Below are positions 50,428 through 63,830 of a stretch of DNA of 64,000 nucleotides, piece after piece. A model generated the notes under the pieces. It had not been told where the DNA came from and did not search any database. It saw only the letters and a program-made list of their open reading frames with translations. The stretch is from Trochalopteron elliotii (taxonomy: Eukaryota; Chordata; Aves; Passeriformes; Leiothrichidae). Both the position numbers and the translations under genes were made by a program. Positions within the stretch are counted from its first letter, which is position 1; each line of letters opens with the position of its first letter. The stretch covers positions 79,429 to 143,428 of the forward strand of contig JANPWX010000545.1 in assembly GCA_024734555.1 (NCBI GenBank). Reading direction: 5' to 3'.

Positions 50428-53400
50428 CCCAAGCTCATCCTCTTCCTCAGTGCTGGCAGCACTGATGCTCCTCAGGAGGAGTGAACAATGTGATGCCCAC
50501 CAAGCCAAGGGTCACAGCCATCAGAAACAAGGCTTTCCCAGCATGAAAACTGGAAAGTGGAGGGGCAAACATGTTGTTTTCAAAAACCTCATCCCCTAAT
50601 TGTGTGCAAAAAGGGGAAGAGAAATGAAATGGTTGTGGAATGCCTCTTGAGTCACTCGGACACACTAAGGTGTGGTGTCACAGAGCTTGGCAGATCCACC
50701 CTTGCTTTGCTGCCTCCACAGCTGCAGCCAAGCAGTGTTTTGGATGGTGACACTGTTCCTGGGCACAGCAGCCCAGCCATGCCAGGAGAGCTGCTGCCCA
50801 CCCCTGGCCTTGGCAGATCCCATCCCTTGTGTTGCTCTGGGATGGGGCACACAGAGACAACTGATGGCCGTGTCTTGTACCACCCCACCAACCAAAAGGA
50901 ATAACAAAAACTGCAGAAACAACATGAGCAAAGCTTCAGAGAGGCAAAAAGGAAGATTTTTTTCTGTGTGCAGACTCATAGCAAAGCTGAGCTTTGAACC
51001 CCTGTGAGGCCAGGAAATGTAGGTGCAGTGTCTGCTCCTGGTTCTGGTGGCAGCGATTTTCACTACGTAGCAACAGTTGTTATGTAGCAACAATACTTGG
51101 CAAATTTTAGGGCACTTGAGAAACGTGTAATTAATCTGCACATCAGCCTTGTCAGGTAGGCAGCTAAATATTTTCACCTGTTCTTTGTAGCTTGGGAAGT
51201 AAGACCACAGGAAGAAAAGGAAAAGCAGCAGCTTGTCCATAGTTACTGCACAAGCAGCTGCCTCAGAACATGAGGGCTGATGCAAAGGAAAACCAGACAG
51301 TGCATCAGGGGATCCAAAGGAAGCACCTAGCTTTTCAATCCACTGAAGCAAACCTCAGAGGGACTTCCCTGCTGCTGGCACTGGCATTTCACAACTCAGT
51401 TTAATTACACTAATCACTTTGATGATGACTCCTGACATTCACCTTCATTAGCCACCGTCGGCCACGGCTCAGCTGCTGCGACTTCAGGGCTATCAATGTC
51501 TGCTTTAAATAACCCATGAGTAAAATCAGCTGGGAGACAGTGTGTCTGGGCTCTCCTCTGCTCCAGCCTGCATGGAGGTGGCTGGGAATGCAAGACTGGG
51601 GCCAAAACTGCAGTTTAACCCTGGCTGAGCATAGGCGTGATCCTTTTGTGCATGTCTTGGGATGAGGAGAGCTTTCCTCTTTGGCACTGAGAGCAATGGC
51701 AGAGGGGAAGTGGAGAGCAGGGGTGATGTGCAAAGGAAGGGCAAGGTGAAGTCATGAATTCCAGGCCATCCTCCCATTTGCCTTGGGAATGGTGTCAGTG
51801 CTACACCTTCTGTTGCATAAACAAGTAGCTCGTGCCATTACCAGGCTTCAGCCCAAGGTTTGTTTGTTGGCTTTTTTTTTTTTTTGCCCCAATGCCCCTT
51901 GTCCCCAAACAAACAGCAATTCAGGTCACACTGAGGGTGGTCATATCCTAAAGGCAGGGGATAGGACAGCTGGAAAGGGAAAGCAAAAGGCAGGAGGACA
52001 CGTGGTGCCACAGCCATCCTTCAAAGCATGGCCAGGGAGCAGCTGGACCCTGTCCCACAGCTCTGAGCCCTTGTTGTGGCCATGCTGCCCTTGCTGGCAG
52101 TGTGCTCTGCTTGCCTTAAACCAGGATGAAATGCAGGAAAAATCACAAAATCCCCAAACCCCAAAATCACAAAACAAAGGTGTTGTGATGCAGCTGCTTC
52201 AGATTTCCTTCCTTACAGTTTGTTGTGCTGTTTCCAGCTTGTGGTTCTCATTTTACTGGGAATGCTGCTCAGGCAACACAAGACAGAACTTTCAGTGATG
52301 CCATTTGTCAAAAGAGAGAAATTTGAGCTCTGGAGAATTAAAAGAGAGAGAGGGGTGAGATGCTATTGCTTTATTGTACTCAAAGGTGCTGCAGCCATGC
52401 TAAATGCCATTTGTCACTCGTATCTGAGAGACACCAATTATCATCCTCAAAGAGCTGAACAGGGTGATGATTTCAACCTGCTAGCAAGCAATTTTCCCAA
52501 TACTGACCACAGTCCCAAAGCCTTTTCCTGCAATTCTTCTTTATGAAGGTATTATTTTGCAAACTAATGCCCACAATAAATCCACTTGTGCAGATTTTAT
52601 TAACAGGGACCTGTAACTCATTTACTTCTTTGGCATGCAACATGTTCAAAACACAGGAGGGCACCTGTTTATAATTAAGAAAAATTATAAAACATCTATA
52701 TTGTAAAAGCAGCATTGTTTTAGCATGAGTAGAGCTGCTTGAGGTAGGAGACAGGGGTAATGCTCTCTGTGCCTGCATCCCTCCTGAAAACATCTCTGGG
52801 ATAGTGGATTTATGAACCATGCACTGGGTATGGCATTGCTGCCATGGGGAAGTTGAACACTTAAATGCCATTATTTATATCTTTGGTCCTTTGTCATGAG
52901 AGGAGTGATGCTTTTTTTTTAAAAAAAAAAAAACAAGAAAATAAGGAAGACATGAGACAGTTTCACTTGGAGGGATTTTAAGTGTTCCTTCATTCAGCAT
53001 TTATAACTGGCATTTTCCTGAGTGTGAAACTGCGTGGAGAAAAAGGGTAACATTAAGACCCTGTTCTTTGGGAAGGAGATTGCCCATGGCATGTCCTGAA
53101 TGCTTCTCTTTCCCCCTGAAAATCCCTTGTTTTGCACCAAGCTGGATCTCTCTGTCGTGCTGTATGTGCTGTATATTTTGGCTGGCTTCTCTGCTGCACA
53201 TCTTGGCTTTTGCTGTGACACGGCCTCTCTTAGGAACACAATGGACTTTTGCACTCTCACTGCAAAGGATGTTGTCAGTGCAGGCCCTTCCCTGGCAGCC
53301 ACAGGAGTGTTTCTGAATGCTCCTCTTGAGGAGCACACACCCTTCTTTTTTCCAGAAAAGTCTTTTTCCCCACTGCCAAACCACATGAGCAAAGCTCCCC

Positions 53401-56400
53401 ATTGCTTCAAAGGCAATCTTGGGTTGCCAGAGCAGATGCTGCTGGGCAAAAGCCACCCTAGGAAGGGACAAGGGGAAGGAGGCACTTCTGCCCCAGCTTT
53501 GCAGATCATCCAGCTTCCCCAGTTGCTTTAAACGCAGCTTCAAAGGCAGGAGCGAACTTCCCCGAGTCCTAAACCCAGATGAGCTCACACCCACAGCGCT
53601 GCAGGGATGGGCAGGATCGCAGTTTCTCTGCGGGAAGGGAAGGGGGACACGGTGTTTGCTGTGTCCCCGACCCTCTCCGTGCTGCCGGGGGAAAGCTGCA
53701 GCTCTGCTGGCTGCTGCAGAGAGGCAGGAACACGCAGGCATTGCTTGCAACCAGGCAACCGTGAGGACAGAGCAGAGCAGAGAGGAGGAGGAGGAGGAGG
53801 AGGAGGAGGGAGGCATCACTTCCAGCCCTGGCTGATGGGTCTGTTTGTGTCAGGGTGGGGAGAGGACACGGCATCCTACGGGCTTGGGAAGGACTGGGAA
53901 CAGGATTGCCAGCGCCGGGCACATCCCTCCCCACGATCTTCACTCGGCACCTTCCTTCCAATCCCTTCAGCAACGGGGGAGGAAATAAGAGGAGAAAAAA
54001 AAAACCGAAAAAAAAAAACCCCAATGGAGGCTCACAAACTGCTAGTTTCTGTACGTCTTGCCGAGTATGTATACAGATTTTGATCCAACAGACGCACTAT
54101 TTTTAGTGTCCTTTGGGGTATGTTTGGGAGAGGGCCCTTAACTGTTGCCTCGCTGCTATAGAAACCGTATCCATGTACACTGACATGTTTACAATTGTTT
54201 CAAACGCCATAAACTTTCAAGGGCGAAATCAAGCAGCCTTATTTCCATTAAAGTAACTGCCCCGGCGAGGGTTTCTTCTACTTTTACATTTTATTAATTT
54301 AGGACCCTTCTCAGCTTCACCCAGCCCCGCGGAGCTTTTGTTTGGAGAGAGGTTTTGCCAGCTCTTGCTGCCATGGTGCTTGGCAAACCTGGAGCAGAGC
54401 AGTTGCAAAATCTGGATTGAGGAAGAGAATTTTTTTTTTTTTCTGGCTCTGCTCTACCTCAGCCATAGGAGGGGTGTTTGGCAGATAGCAGGGTGTCCAT
54501 GCAAAGCAGAGCCTCCTGCCTTGCCCATGTTCCATCCTGGTGCTGAGGAGGTGCTGTGAGAGGTTGTTCAGCCCTCGTGGCCAGCTCGTGTCTGGCTGGG
54601 ACAGAGCAGCTGCCTAGCTTTAAAAAAAACCCACAAAAAAACCCCCAAAAAACCCTACCCCACTCACCTTTCCTCCACCCACTAAAAAAAAAAATTACAG
54701 CAAAGCATTTTATTTTAGACTTTGGGAAGAGAAAACACTTTTCTTTTTTTAATTTATTGTTAAGTATTTCCTAAAGGTTACGCTTCCCTGACCTTTTTTT
54801 CTTTTTTTTTTTTTTTTTAAGTCTATTTTTCTCCTATTACAAAGATTAGAAAAGGGCAGAGAAAAAGGGTTGGGGTTTTTCCCCCAGCATCCCAGGTGGA
54901 CAGTAGATGTGTGAGAGGAGAATTCTCCCCTGAATGTGAGACTGAAGTATCGTTTGAGCTGGATGAGGAGCACAGAGTCCATCCCATCCTCCCAGCCTTG
55001 ACCTCCATCAGCAGGGTGGGTTCAAGTGCACCTTCCCTTGAAAGACCAATTCCAAAAAAAAAAAAAAAAACCATTCCAGGGCAAGGCAGCTCCATCCATG
55101 GCCAAGCAGGGATGGATGGCTGGGAACACCTCAGAAACCCCATCATTTTGCTGTGCTCAGCTGGACACTCTGGCAGAGACATGCATGGACTCAAGCACAC
55201 CAAACTGGTTTTCCCTGTCCAGGAGCAAAGTCCAAAGAGGGATTTGGCCTCCAGGGTCCGTGTCTGCAATGAGCACTCCGTGGTTCTGGAGGTGTGAGCT
55301 TTGAAATTTGTCCTGTGAAGTTCTGTGTTTCACTAAGGTTAAACTGGGTTTCCACCTGAGATCAGTGGAAATCATGGAATCTACATGGAAATAAAGGAAA
55401 TAAGTGGAGATTTCTGCTGAGTTTGTTCCTAAACTAATTCAATGCCTCCAACCTCGGCACCACCTCCTTTGTCTCTTTCTTGTGCAAATATCCCTCCTGT
55501 GCTTACCTGATTATTATTTGCCATTCAACCCTGCAACGGCCAATTATTTGTGTTTGCTGGGTCATGCAGTGCAGAACAAAAAGGACAACGGAATAAGTGG
55601 CAACTGCAGTAACACCCAAACAGCTGAACAGAGGCCGTGGTTGGCTGTGGGTGGCCCTTTCCCTGAGCCAGCAGTTTCACCCTCTGCTGTGCCTGCAGAG
55701 AAGAAGAAAGTGACCATCTGACCCAACCTTTGCCTTGGTGGAGGATCCTGTGCCGTGCAGAAAGCTCCAGGTGGAACACCCAACCCCCAGAAGATGATTG
55801 TGTGCAGCAGAGGCAGTCTCAGTCAGGATGCTCTGGCCCCTGTGAGGTGGAAACCACAGTCTATAAAGCTCAGATTTTAGCCCAGTGGCCAGTTTCTGAG
55901 TGGCTGGGTGGTGGCAGGTTACCCTCTATTGATGTGCAAAGCAATTAAAAGTCAGCAGTCAAAAAAAAACCCCAAAACAACCCCACAGCTTTTTGTCTAA
56001 AGAACATATTTGAGTTTCTACTCCCCCAGAAGTCCAGGCAGAGGAAGCTGGCAACAGACCACAGAATGTGCCACAAAACTCATCCTGGGAGCTGCTTAGA
56101 GGGGTAAAAATAAAAACCACGTAGAAGGGGGTGGACCCAAATGTTCTGTCCTCAGCTGCAGTGCTGTAGGAGTCCCTTTACACAGCAAGTCAGGCAATGA
56201 TCTCAGCATCACCATCAGGACAAAACCTGCCTCCCTCTTCCCAGCTCCCAGAGACTGCTCCTGTGTGACCCTGCTGCTGCCTGATCAGGAGCTCAGCAGC
56301 ACTGCAGGTCAAACAGTCTCAGCCTGGGGAGTTCTGGCTTCCTTTCTGTTACTACCAGCAAACACAGCCTTCCCATCACCCTTCTCTGAGCTGTTTGGGT

Positions 56401-58407
56401 GTTCAGGCATGAACTGGTTGGGTGACAATGCATAAATTAACTTGGCTCTGCTCCACAGGTTCATTGGGTGCCTGCACTGCGTCAGGTAGATGTGTTCTGT
56501 ATAAGGAAAAGGGTCTCAGTTTCACCCCAAGACCTTTTAGGGGAAGAAATCTTGAAGTTTCTATGCCCTCCTGACAGCAATTGGCTCAATGTCAAGGGAA
56601 AAAACACTGATAGGGCTTTTTAGCTCTTCCTCAGAAATGTCACTATTCTCTATTGGCCAAAACATCCACCTAAATCATTTAATATTTAAGGAAGAGCACG
56701 AGGCTTCTCAGTGCCTTTTTGGGGTGTTGTAGCAGGTATGTGGGACCTGTACCTACACTGTGCTCAGCTTTGTTCTGTATTATTTTCTTCTTTTATCAAA
56801 ACCTTTTTGCTTTTTCAAGACACACTCGTCCATGTGCCGTCTCACGAATCATTTTAAGCCATTTTCTGTGAGGTTGCTGGACACCCTCAGGGTGTGGTGG
56901 ATCCTCGTGGAGCTAAAAACACCTGGCTCAGTGAGAATTCCAATTCCATGTGTGAGCAAGCCAGGCTCTGATGAGTGACTGGTTTGGGTGCTCCTGCATG
57001 GACAGAAAGCCCTCTCATGTGTGGGTTGGTCAGGCAGTCATGAGGCCATGGATGTGCAGCCCAGGCACATGGATGATCTGGGCAGGCATTGTCTGGGGAA
57101 TTAATTAATAGGGTGCTCATGCTCATCAGCTGCTGGTGCATGAACCTGTTGGGTGCTCCTGTGTGAGCTCACTAGAACCCATGGGTGGATGCAGTAACCC
57201 CTGCAGTTTGTGCCCAGCTCTCCTTGAAGATCATCCTTAAAAGTTGTTTGAACACAAATCCATTTACCAGCTTTACTTTCAACATCATCACAATCCTAAT
57301 ACATAAAGATTTCAAGCTCCTCTCTTGCTTCCTGCACAGAGGGGTTAATACTGAAACAATGTGTGCATATGCACTAAAATGTCACTCCTTGCCCCCGGGG
57401 GCCAGAGAGCCTGGCAGTTATCAGCATTACAGCCCCGATTTTTGTTTGTCATGAACTCCACCCCTTACACCATGGACTGGAACACCAGGGTCAACATTAT
57501 CAAAGTCCAAATATATGTATTTGTCATGACTTCACTCATTGTCCCCGAGGACCAGGTTGGAGGAATTAATGTTGTAAAAACCTGGATGCAATACTTATTG
57601 CAAACACACCTACCTGCAAAACACTTGGACAGGAAGGCCACAACAGTGTGAATAAATAACCATTGCATTGCAAGCCCCAGCCCTTGCACCTATTACAAAT
57701 GTCAGGCCTTGTGCCTGTAAGAAAAAAAAAAAAGACATTAAGGCAGTTCAAATGCAACCCTTTTTCCATCTGTGTCCTCAGAGCTCTGCTTTCCCAAGTC
57801 ACCAGCTTGGTTTTTCCTGCTCCAGCTCAGTGCTAGGAAGTGATGGTTGCCCACCTTCTGCACAGAACTCTTGCTAATGACTCTTTATGCTCAGGTTCAG
57901 GTTGTTCAGCTGCTCATGTGTGATTGAATTGAGCACTCAGGTGCAAATTGCTTTGGATGTGAAAGGAGGGACTCACTGGATGCTCATGCATGGGGGCAGG
58001 ACACCTCTGTGTGTGTTTGCACACAGCTGAGCAGGGGTTGCAGGGCACAGCCTGGCACAGCCACCACATCAGCAGTGGATGAAATCTGACTTTGGGCTCC
58101 TTGGCTTCTCCTTTTCCCTCCCCACAGTGCTGCATCTGCAAGCACAGCCCCAGCATCCCACAGCTTTCAGTCATGCTCCTGGGGTTTCATCAGCTGCTTT
58201 TGGGAACCAAAAGTCCTAAAATCCTCCCAGGCTGCTGAGGGAGGGGCAAGAAGAGATGAAGGTATCTGATTGTGGGTGATGTTTTCCGTGGGCATGGGAC
58301 ACTGGTAAAAAACATGACGTGTTTCTAGTCAAAGGCAGAGATTTGGAAATCCCAGGGCCAGCTGTGAATTCCTTTAGGCATGTCAGTTAGCTCCTTGCTT
58401 GGCAGTT
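50428..58407. other. Intergenic DNA, no gene seen; several low-complexity tracts
   Basis: It includes a T10/A13 palindromic tract at about 52911-52933, an (AGG)n tract at about 53786-53810, several A/T homopolymers at 54.4-55.1 kb, and an A run at 57721-57733. The segment 54030-54310 is unique with retained CpGs. Two long open frames (50665-51351 and 53001-53819, both minus) show low-complexity or Cys/Ser-rich translations without domain resemblance and are not called as genes. Confidence 0.55.
53786..53810. repeat. (AGG)n microsatellite
   Basis: Eight or so consecutive agg triplets. Confidence 0.9.
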
Positions 58408-58479
58408 GTCACTGCAGATGCTTGCAGAGTCATGACATGGAAATCACTGCAGATGCTTTGCAGAGTCACGACACGGAAT
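58408..58479. repeat. Tandem duplication of about 36 bp
   Basis: Two adjacent units share tcactgcagatgct, tgcagagtca and gacatgga/gacacgga with small changes. Confidence 0.85.
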
Positions 58480-58939
58480 GCCAGGGGTGCTGATGCAGCT
58501 CCAAGAAGCTGGAAGGGAGCAGGAGCAGGAACCATCCAAGCTGCACCACTCACCCACTTCTGGAGCTTCTTTCTGGAGCTTCTCCTCCAGCTTGAACACA
58601 GCCACCACACCCCCTAAGGGGTTTGACACATGAGCCTCTGTCAGTGTGACATGGGGACACTGATCTTTGGTGGCTCCCCCGCTGTCAGCTCTCCAAGAGC
58701 AGAAGAACTGGGGTTGAGACACCTGGTGCTCACTGGGCTCCAAAGCTGAGGAATTGTCTTGCTTCTCTGGTGCAGATCTGCCTGGTTGGGCAGGTTTGAG
58801 GGTCCTGGAGGTTTGGTCTGTTGGCAAAAGGTGTCCTCACAGCAGGACAAGTGAGCCAAGCTAGGGCAGGTGGCTGCTGGTGCCAAGGAAAGTCGGGGCT
58901 GCAGAGTGGAACCACCTTGAGGCTTGGGCTGCATCTTCT

Positions 58940-59404
58940 TATTGATGGCTTGGGAAGGCTGAGCTGAAACAAAGACTGGACAGAGCTAGAGAATAAATCA
59001 AGTATTTATTGAAAGGCCTCCAGGATCCACCTTGAGCAGGACAGGGCTCCACCCAAGGTGGACCCAAAATGGTCACAAAATGGATGCCCAGTCGCCAGGT
59101 CTCACATTTTTATAAGTTTTGGTCCATTTGCATCTTGGGGTTTAATTGTCCAATTCCACCTTCAGGTTGTGAGGTCCCATCCTTCTTGTTCCTCCCTTCA
59201 GCCCACCTTTGTTTGTGCTTTTGGGCCTGAAAGTTGTCCTTGGTCTTCAGCGGGAAAAGGATTTGTTTTGTCTCCCTGCTCTGTGTAGAGAGCTCACCAA
59301 CACTTAATATGAGGCTCAAAACTACATTCCTAGGCAGCACAGAACCTGAAAATATGAAAGCTAAAGCTTAAGGCATCATCATGACCTGTGTATGGTGCCC
59401 AACA
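58940..59404 (-). mobile_element. Solo LTR, family B copy 2, inverted relative to copy 1
   Basis: The minus strand reads from about TGTTGGGCACC (59404) to ...CCATCA (58943). It is collinear with 43936-44422 through the TATA-like acttataaaaatg (minus, at about 59107-59119) and AATAAA signals. Boundaries are approximate, and I could not find a convincing target-site duplication. No internal retroviral sequence adjoins it. Confidence 0.75.
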
Positions 59405-62175
59405 CACTGTTCTCAGTGAACACTGCAACACCACAGATACCCTTTAATCCCACAGGGCTGAGTGTGAGCTAAGACCTTACTCAGGGGTAAGTTGGCCTCC
59501 AGCTGGGCACAGAACACAGCTTCCAAATTCATACCTGAGGTGACAGCACCATCAGGAGACTCTCAATCCACCCCACCACAGACAGAAACACAGGGGAGCC
59601 TCTGTGTGAAAACTGGAATAATTTTGAAGGCAGTGTCACTGAGCACAGCAGGAATGTGAAATGATCACCATGGAGAAGTAGACTTCAGCTCGAAGCATCC
59701 CAAAATGATTCCTTCCAAAGGCTCTGAAGAGGGTTTACAGCAGCCATAAATACACCAACACACACAATGACACCTCGTGGCAGGGTTACCTCGTGTGAAT
59801 CCCCAGGGATGAATATTTCCTCCACGTGGGAATTGCTCAACAGGCTGCCTGTATTTATCTCTACACCTACAAAACCTGCAGGTGTGCTCCTTCCTGATGC
59901 CACCAGTGCCTTGTCCCCAAACCTCGAGTTCTTTGGGCAGTGACACCACTGGGGGAAGTCACTGAGGAGCCTCAGACAAGCCTTGAGGAGCACCTGGTGA
60001 CCCAGGGAGGACACAGCACATCCCTTGGCCACCATGCCCTGACTACCTGGGAATGGGCACTTGGGGAAAGCTGACCATGAGGGATGGGTGAGCCAAAAAC
60101 AAAGGGCTTTTTCCCCACTGTATTTAACTAAAACAGCTTTGATGGGAAGAGAAGGAGTTATGGTAACAGAGGGAAGTCTGAGGGCAGGCAGGGATCTGCC
60201 TCCCATTGCAAAAGGCAGCAGGAGGGGGTTGCTTTGCCTGCAGACAGGATTAGCTGGCATTTCAAGAGGAGGTGGCTGAGGAAAGTATTTGGTAGGGAAA
60301 ATCACATGCTTTGAGTGTGCACTGAAGTTTCAGGAACCGTTTTCATGTGCTTCTGAAATATTTCCTGCTTGACAAAGTCACAGAGAGTCCTGACAAGGAC
60401 CAGGAGAAGAGTCTGGTGCTGCCTCATGTGGCATCTCTTCAAACAGGAAGAACTCAGAGGTTGCCAGAACAGGAATTTCTTGCTGCACTTTCTCCTCTGA
60501 GTAAGGAGACATCTTCACACACATTAATACACCCAAGCATCTGGAGACCAGGCAGGCCCAGTGACACTTCAAGCCTGATATGTGTAAAGAGCATGAAAGG
60601 ACTTGCAAAGCAGTGGTGGTGGCTTCTTACTCAGAGGCCACCAAACACTGAAAGGTAATAAATAGGGCTGTGAATGCCAAAATAATTCATCAGGTGGGAG
60701 GAGGAAAAAACTTGAGTACTCTGGAGAAAACCTGTCGTCTGAGACAAACCTGTCCTCTGAGGAAGGATTGAAGAGCTGTGTAATAATAGATGAGACTTAA
60801 AAAATTGTCTGTGGCCCCAGGAAGATGGTCCCTGAGCAGGTTGGTGGGTCCTGAGAGGGCCTTGCTGCTGCTCCAGAACTGTATTTAAAGCTCAAGCCAC
60901 TGGGCTGATCCCAGCTGTAATAAAAGGAGAGGTTCCTCAAATGACTTTCACAAGAGAAGTTATCACCAACACCATCCATCATTTCACCACAAAGGGGAGT
61001 GATGGATTTTCATCCTTTCCTTTAGGGAGGGACAGGATCAAGATGAACTTTGTTCTTGCTCTTAGATTTTAATAGATTTCAAACAGATCTCTCCAGTCAT
61101 GAGATGTCCACATGTGCAGCTCTCCCATTCCTCCTGCCTTTGCTGGAGACTGAAACCATCCCAAAAGAGCATTTGAGAGGAAAAGTGCCACTCCTTATGG
61201 ATTTAAGGGAGCTCATGAGCATGTGTTCCCCCTGGCCACAACTGCTGAACCACTCAGCTGGAGATCTGCTCAGCAGGACAGGCTTCAAAACATTTTCACA
61301 AGAGCCCTGGCAATAAAAGATGCATGTCAGGACAGCAGATAAAACACTTAAAAGGTGGTTGGGATTGAGTTTGCAGCCACTGGGGCTTATTGCACTGGAA
61401 AGCAGCCACGTGTGGCTGGGTGAAAACTCAGACTTGCAATGACTTAGTTTAGTTTTTAGGATGAGACCCCTTGCCCCTCTTTTTGTTTGTTTGTTTGTTT
61501 GTTGTTTTTTGTTTTTGTTGTGTTGTGTTGTTTCGTTTTGTTTCAGCTCAGCCAGTTGTGTGCCTGACAACTCAAAGCAAAGTTATTTCACCCTGTTTCC
61601 AAGTCATTTAACTCCTCAAAATCAACTAATTCCTCATTAGGAATTCCACATTCAATTAGGACTGAAGTAATTTTTGAAAGGAAAGGTAATTTCAAAAGCA
61701 AAGTTATTTAGAAATATTTTTTTAATGTTTCAACTCTTTGAAAGCAGTTTTACTTTGATATTTTGGGGGGTTTTTTTCCAAAATTGTTTTCTTATGGAAA
61801 TTATCAATATAAGTTATGTAGCATTGGAAAGAAGGTTGCTGTGCCTGTGTGACACAAATGACAGGAAGAAGAATAGGGAGGTTTTAGGGGAATCCTGTGC
61901 AAGAAGGGATTGCTCAGTGTGGGGTTTCCCCTGCTCCTCCAGCCCACTTACCCCAGATGGCTTTTTCCTCTCCCACATGTGCCCATGTGTACTTGGTACA
62001 TCACTTTGCTGCTTTCTCGTGGTGAGGAAGGTTCATCTGTAGAAAGCAAATAAATTTCAAATTATTTTATTATTTGTTGCAGAAATTTAGGACTGAATCT
62101 TGTGACCTGACCCTGCTGTCTTTTTGGCTGGGAGTGGAGGGAGGCTCTCAGCATTCAGTGAGATTTCATACATAG
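59405..62175. other. Intergenic DNA, no gene seen
   Basis: Unique DNA with a (TTTG)n-rich tract at about 61483-61545. No coding, RNA-gene or transposon signature recognised. Confidence 0.6.
61483..61545. repeat. (TTTG)n-rich low-complexity tract
   Basis: Repeated tttg units followed by gttgtgttgtgttg. Confidence 0.9.
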
Positions 62176-62377
62176 TGTTAAAGGAGTCACACCTACATGA
62201 AAAGTCTCACCTGTATGGAATCTTTATATAGATTCCATAATAAAACAGAAACATGTACATCTCGATTATGCTGGCAAATATGACCCTATTTGCCATAGGA
62301 TCAGCTGTAGGATTGACCTATAGGTGGGACTCCTTTAACAGGCATTTCTGTATGGCAAATATGACCCTATTTGCCAT
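62176..62377. repeat. Nested palindromes, MITE-like inverted-repeat element
   Basis: The 20 bp at 62176-62195 (tgttaaaggagtcacaccta) pair at 19 of 20 positions with 62321-62340 in inverted orientation, bounding 165 bp. Inside are the hairpins tatggaatc/gattccata (62214-62239) and ggcaaata/tatttgcc (62273-62294). The second hairpin with about 15 following bases recurs at 62354-62377, outside the outer arms. Terminal inverted repeats without an ORF suggest a small non-autonomous DNA transposon; both arms contain TTAA (62178-62181, 62335-62338), but the termini do not look like piggyBac. Family not identified. Confidence 0.6.
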
Positions 62378-63830
62378 GGGGTCAGCTTTACATCTCAAAC
62401 ACAGCCCAAAAACCACATTTTGTTGCTGTGATGCAGGTGTGAGTCCCTTTCCCCCAGACCATAGAGGGAATATTAAGATATAAGGCAAGATTTTGACTCA
62501 TGCAGCAGAGTTTTGGCTATGAAAATACCTCCAGTGCAGGCTCCCTTGTGCTTCTTTTGTCCTGAGAGACCAACCCAACCCAAGTAATCCTGAAGGGAAT
62601 TCCAATGGGCCGTGTGCCAAGTGCCCCAGGAAATCTCCATGGCTGCTCCCACCAGACCATGGCAATCCCATAAAGGCTGGATAAATACAATAACACCAAT
62701 TCCCTCAGGCCCCAGCTCAGAAACACACTCAGGCACCTGTGAAACTTTAGTCCTTATACTTAAATCCCTGAGGTTTTATTCCCTTAAGCCACACTCCAGC
62801 TTTCTCCACGTGCTGAGCCAGGATGTTTGTGCACAGAGAGGGAAAATGTTGTTTCAACCTGCTGATAGCTCTGGAACAGGATGGATACCTGAACAGATCT
62901 TCCCAGAGGACACTGGAATAGATCTCCTGTGTGGAAAAGAGCAGAGCATGTTTAGGTTTGGCTCAGCCCTTGCACTGACACCATCCATCAGATAAGACCA
63001 GACCACAAACTGCCAGGACAGATGTTACATTATTTATTACAGCAGGCTACTGGTCTGAGGCTTGAGGCCAAAGAAGGAGGGGGAGAAGAGAGCAGAGAAG
63101 ATAAAAACCCAATATTTCTTAACTTCCAGAATAAAGGAGCTTGAGAAAGAGGGAGCACAAGGCATCTGTGTAATTTATGCCTGCATCAAACACATGTTTT
63201 TAATGAGCGTTTTCCTATTCTATAGTGAAGTTAGGAGACTCAGTACACAGGATTACACAGATTCCCCCACTCAGAGGTCCTGGGACCCCTCCAGGGATGA
63301 GCAGGTCCCCAGGCACTGCTTGCCCAAATTTGCCAAGCACTGAGCCACAAACACTGGTGGGCAACGACAGCTTTTTTTTTTTAAGCTGAATTTTCAGACC
63401 TATTGGGAGGATGGGAGCTGAAAGGCATCCAGAGGCAAATCCAAATCCAGTGGTGAGGCTTTCTTCTGGATGCCTTGCTGACGTTTTCTCCACTGGAGCA
63501 TCTTCAACCACACACACACACATCACCCCACGGGGACCCTGGAGGCTGCAGCTTGTCCTCTACAGCAGCAAATCATGCCCATGGCACTGCCAGCTCTTAG
63601 CTTAGACAGCCCAAAAGCAGCTCCAGGATCCATCCATGTGGCAGAGGTGGCCCACAGGGGAGGGGTGAGAGGTGCCTGCAACACCGCGGTGCTGCGGAGT
63701 GATGGTGAGGTGACATCACTCTTGGACTTAATGGCAATAATAAATATTAATAATGTGTCGTTATTATTATGGCTGAGAGAAGCATTCAAGCAGGGGGAAC
63801 TGATTCTCCATTTCAGCAGAGAATTTGCTG
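62378..63830. other. Intergenic DNA, no gene seen
   Basis: Unique sequence. A CA-type tract lies at about 63512-63523. No gene recognised. Confidence 0.6.

Noticed and set aside
50665..51351. 228-codon open frame on the minus strand
   Set aside because: Cys/Leu/Ser-rich with no recognised family, no Kozak or splice support, and plus-strand frames of similar quality overlap it.
53001..53819. 272-codon open frame on the minus strand
   Set aside because: The translation begins with a serine run from the AGG microsatellite and shows no domain or splice context; overlapping long frames exist on both strands, as expected for GC-rich, stop-poor DNA.
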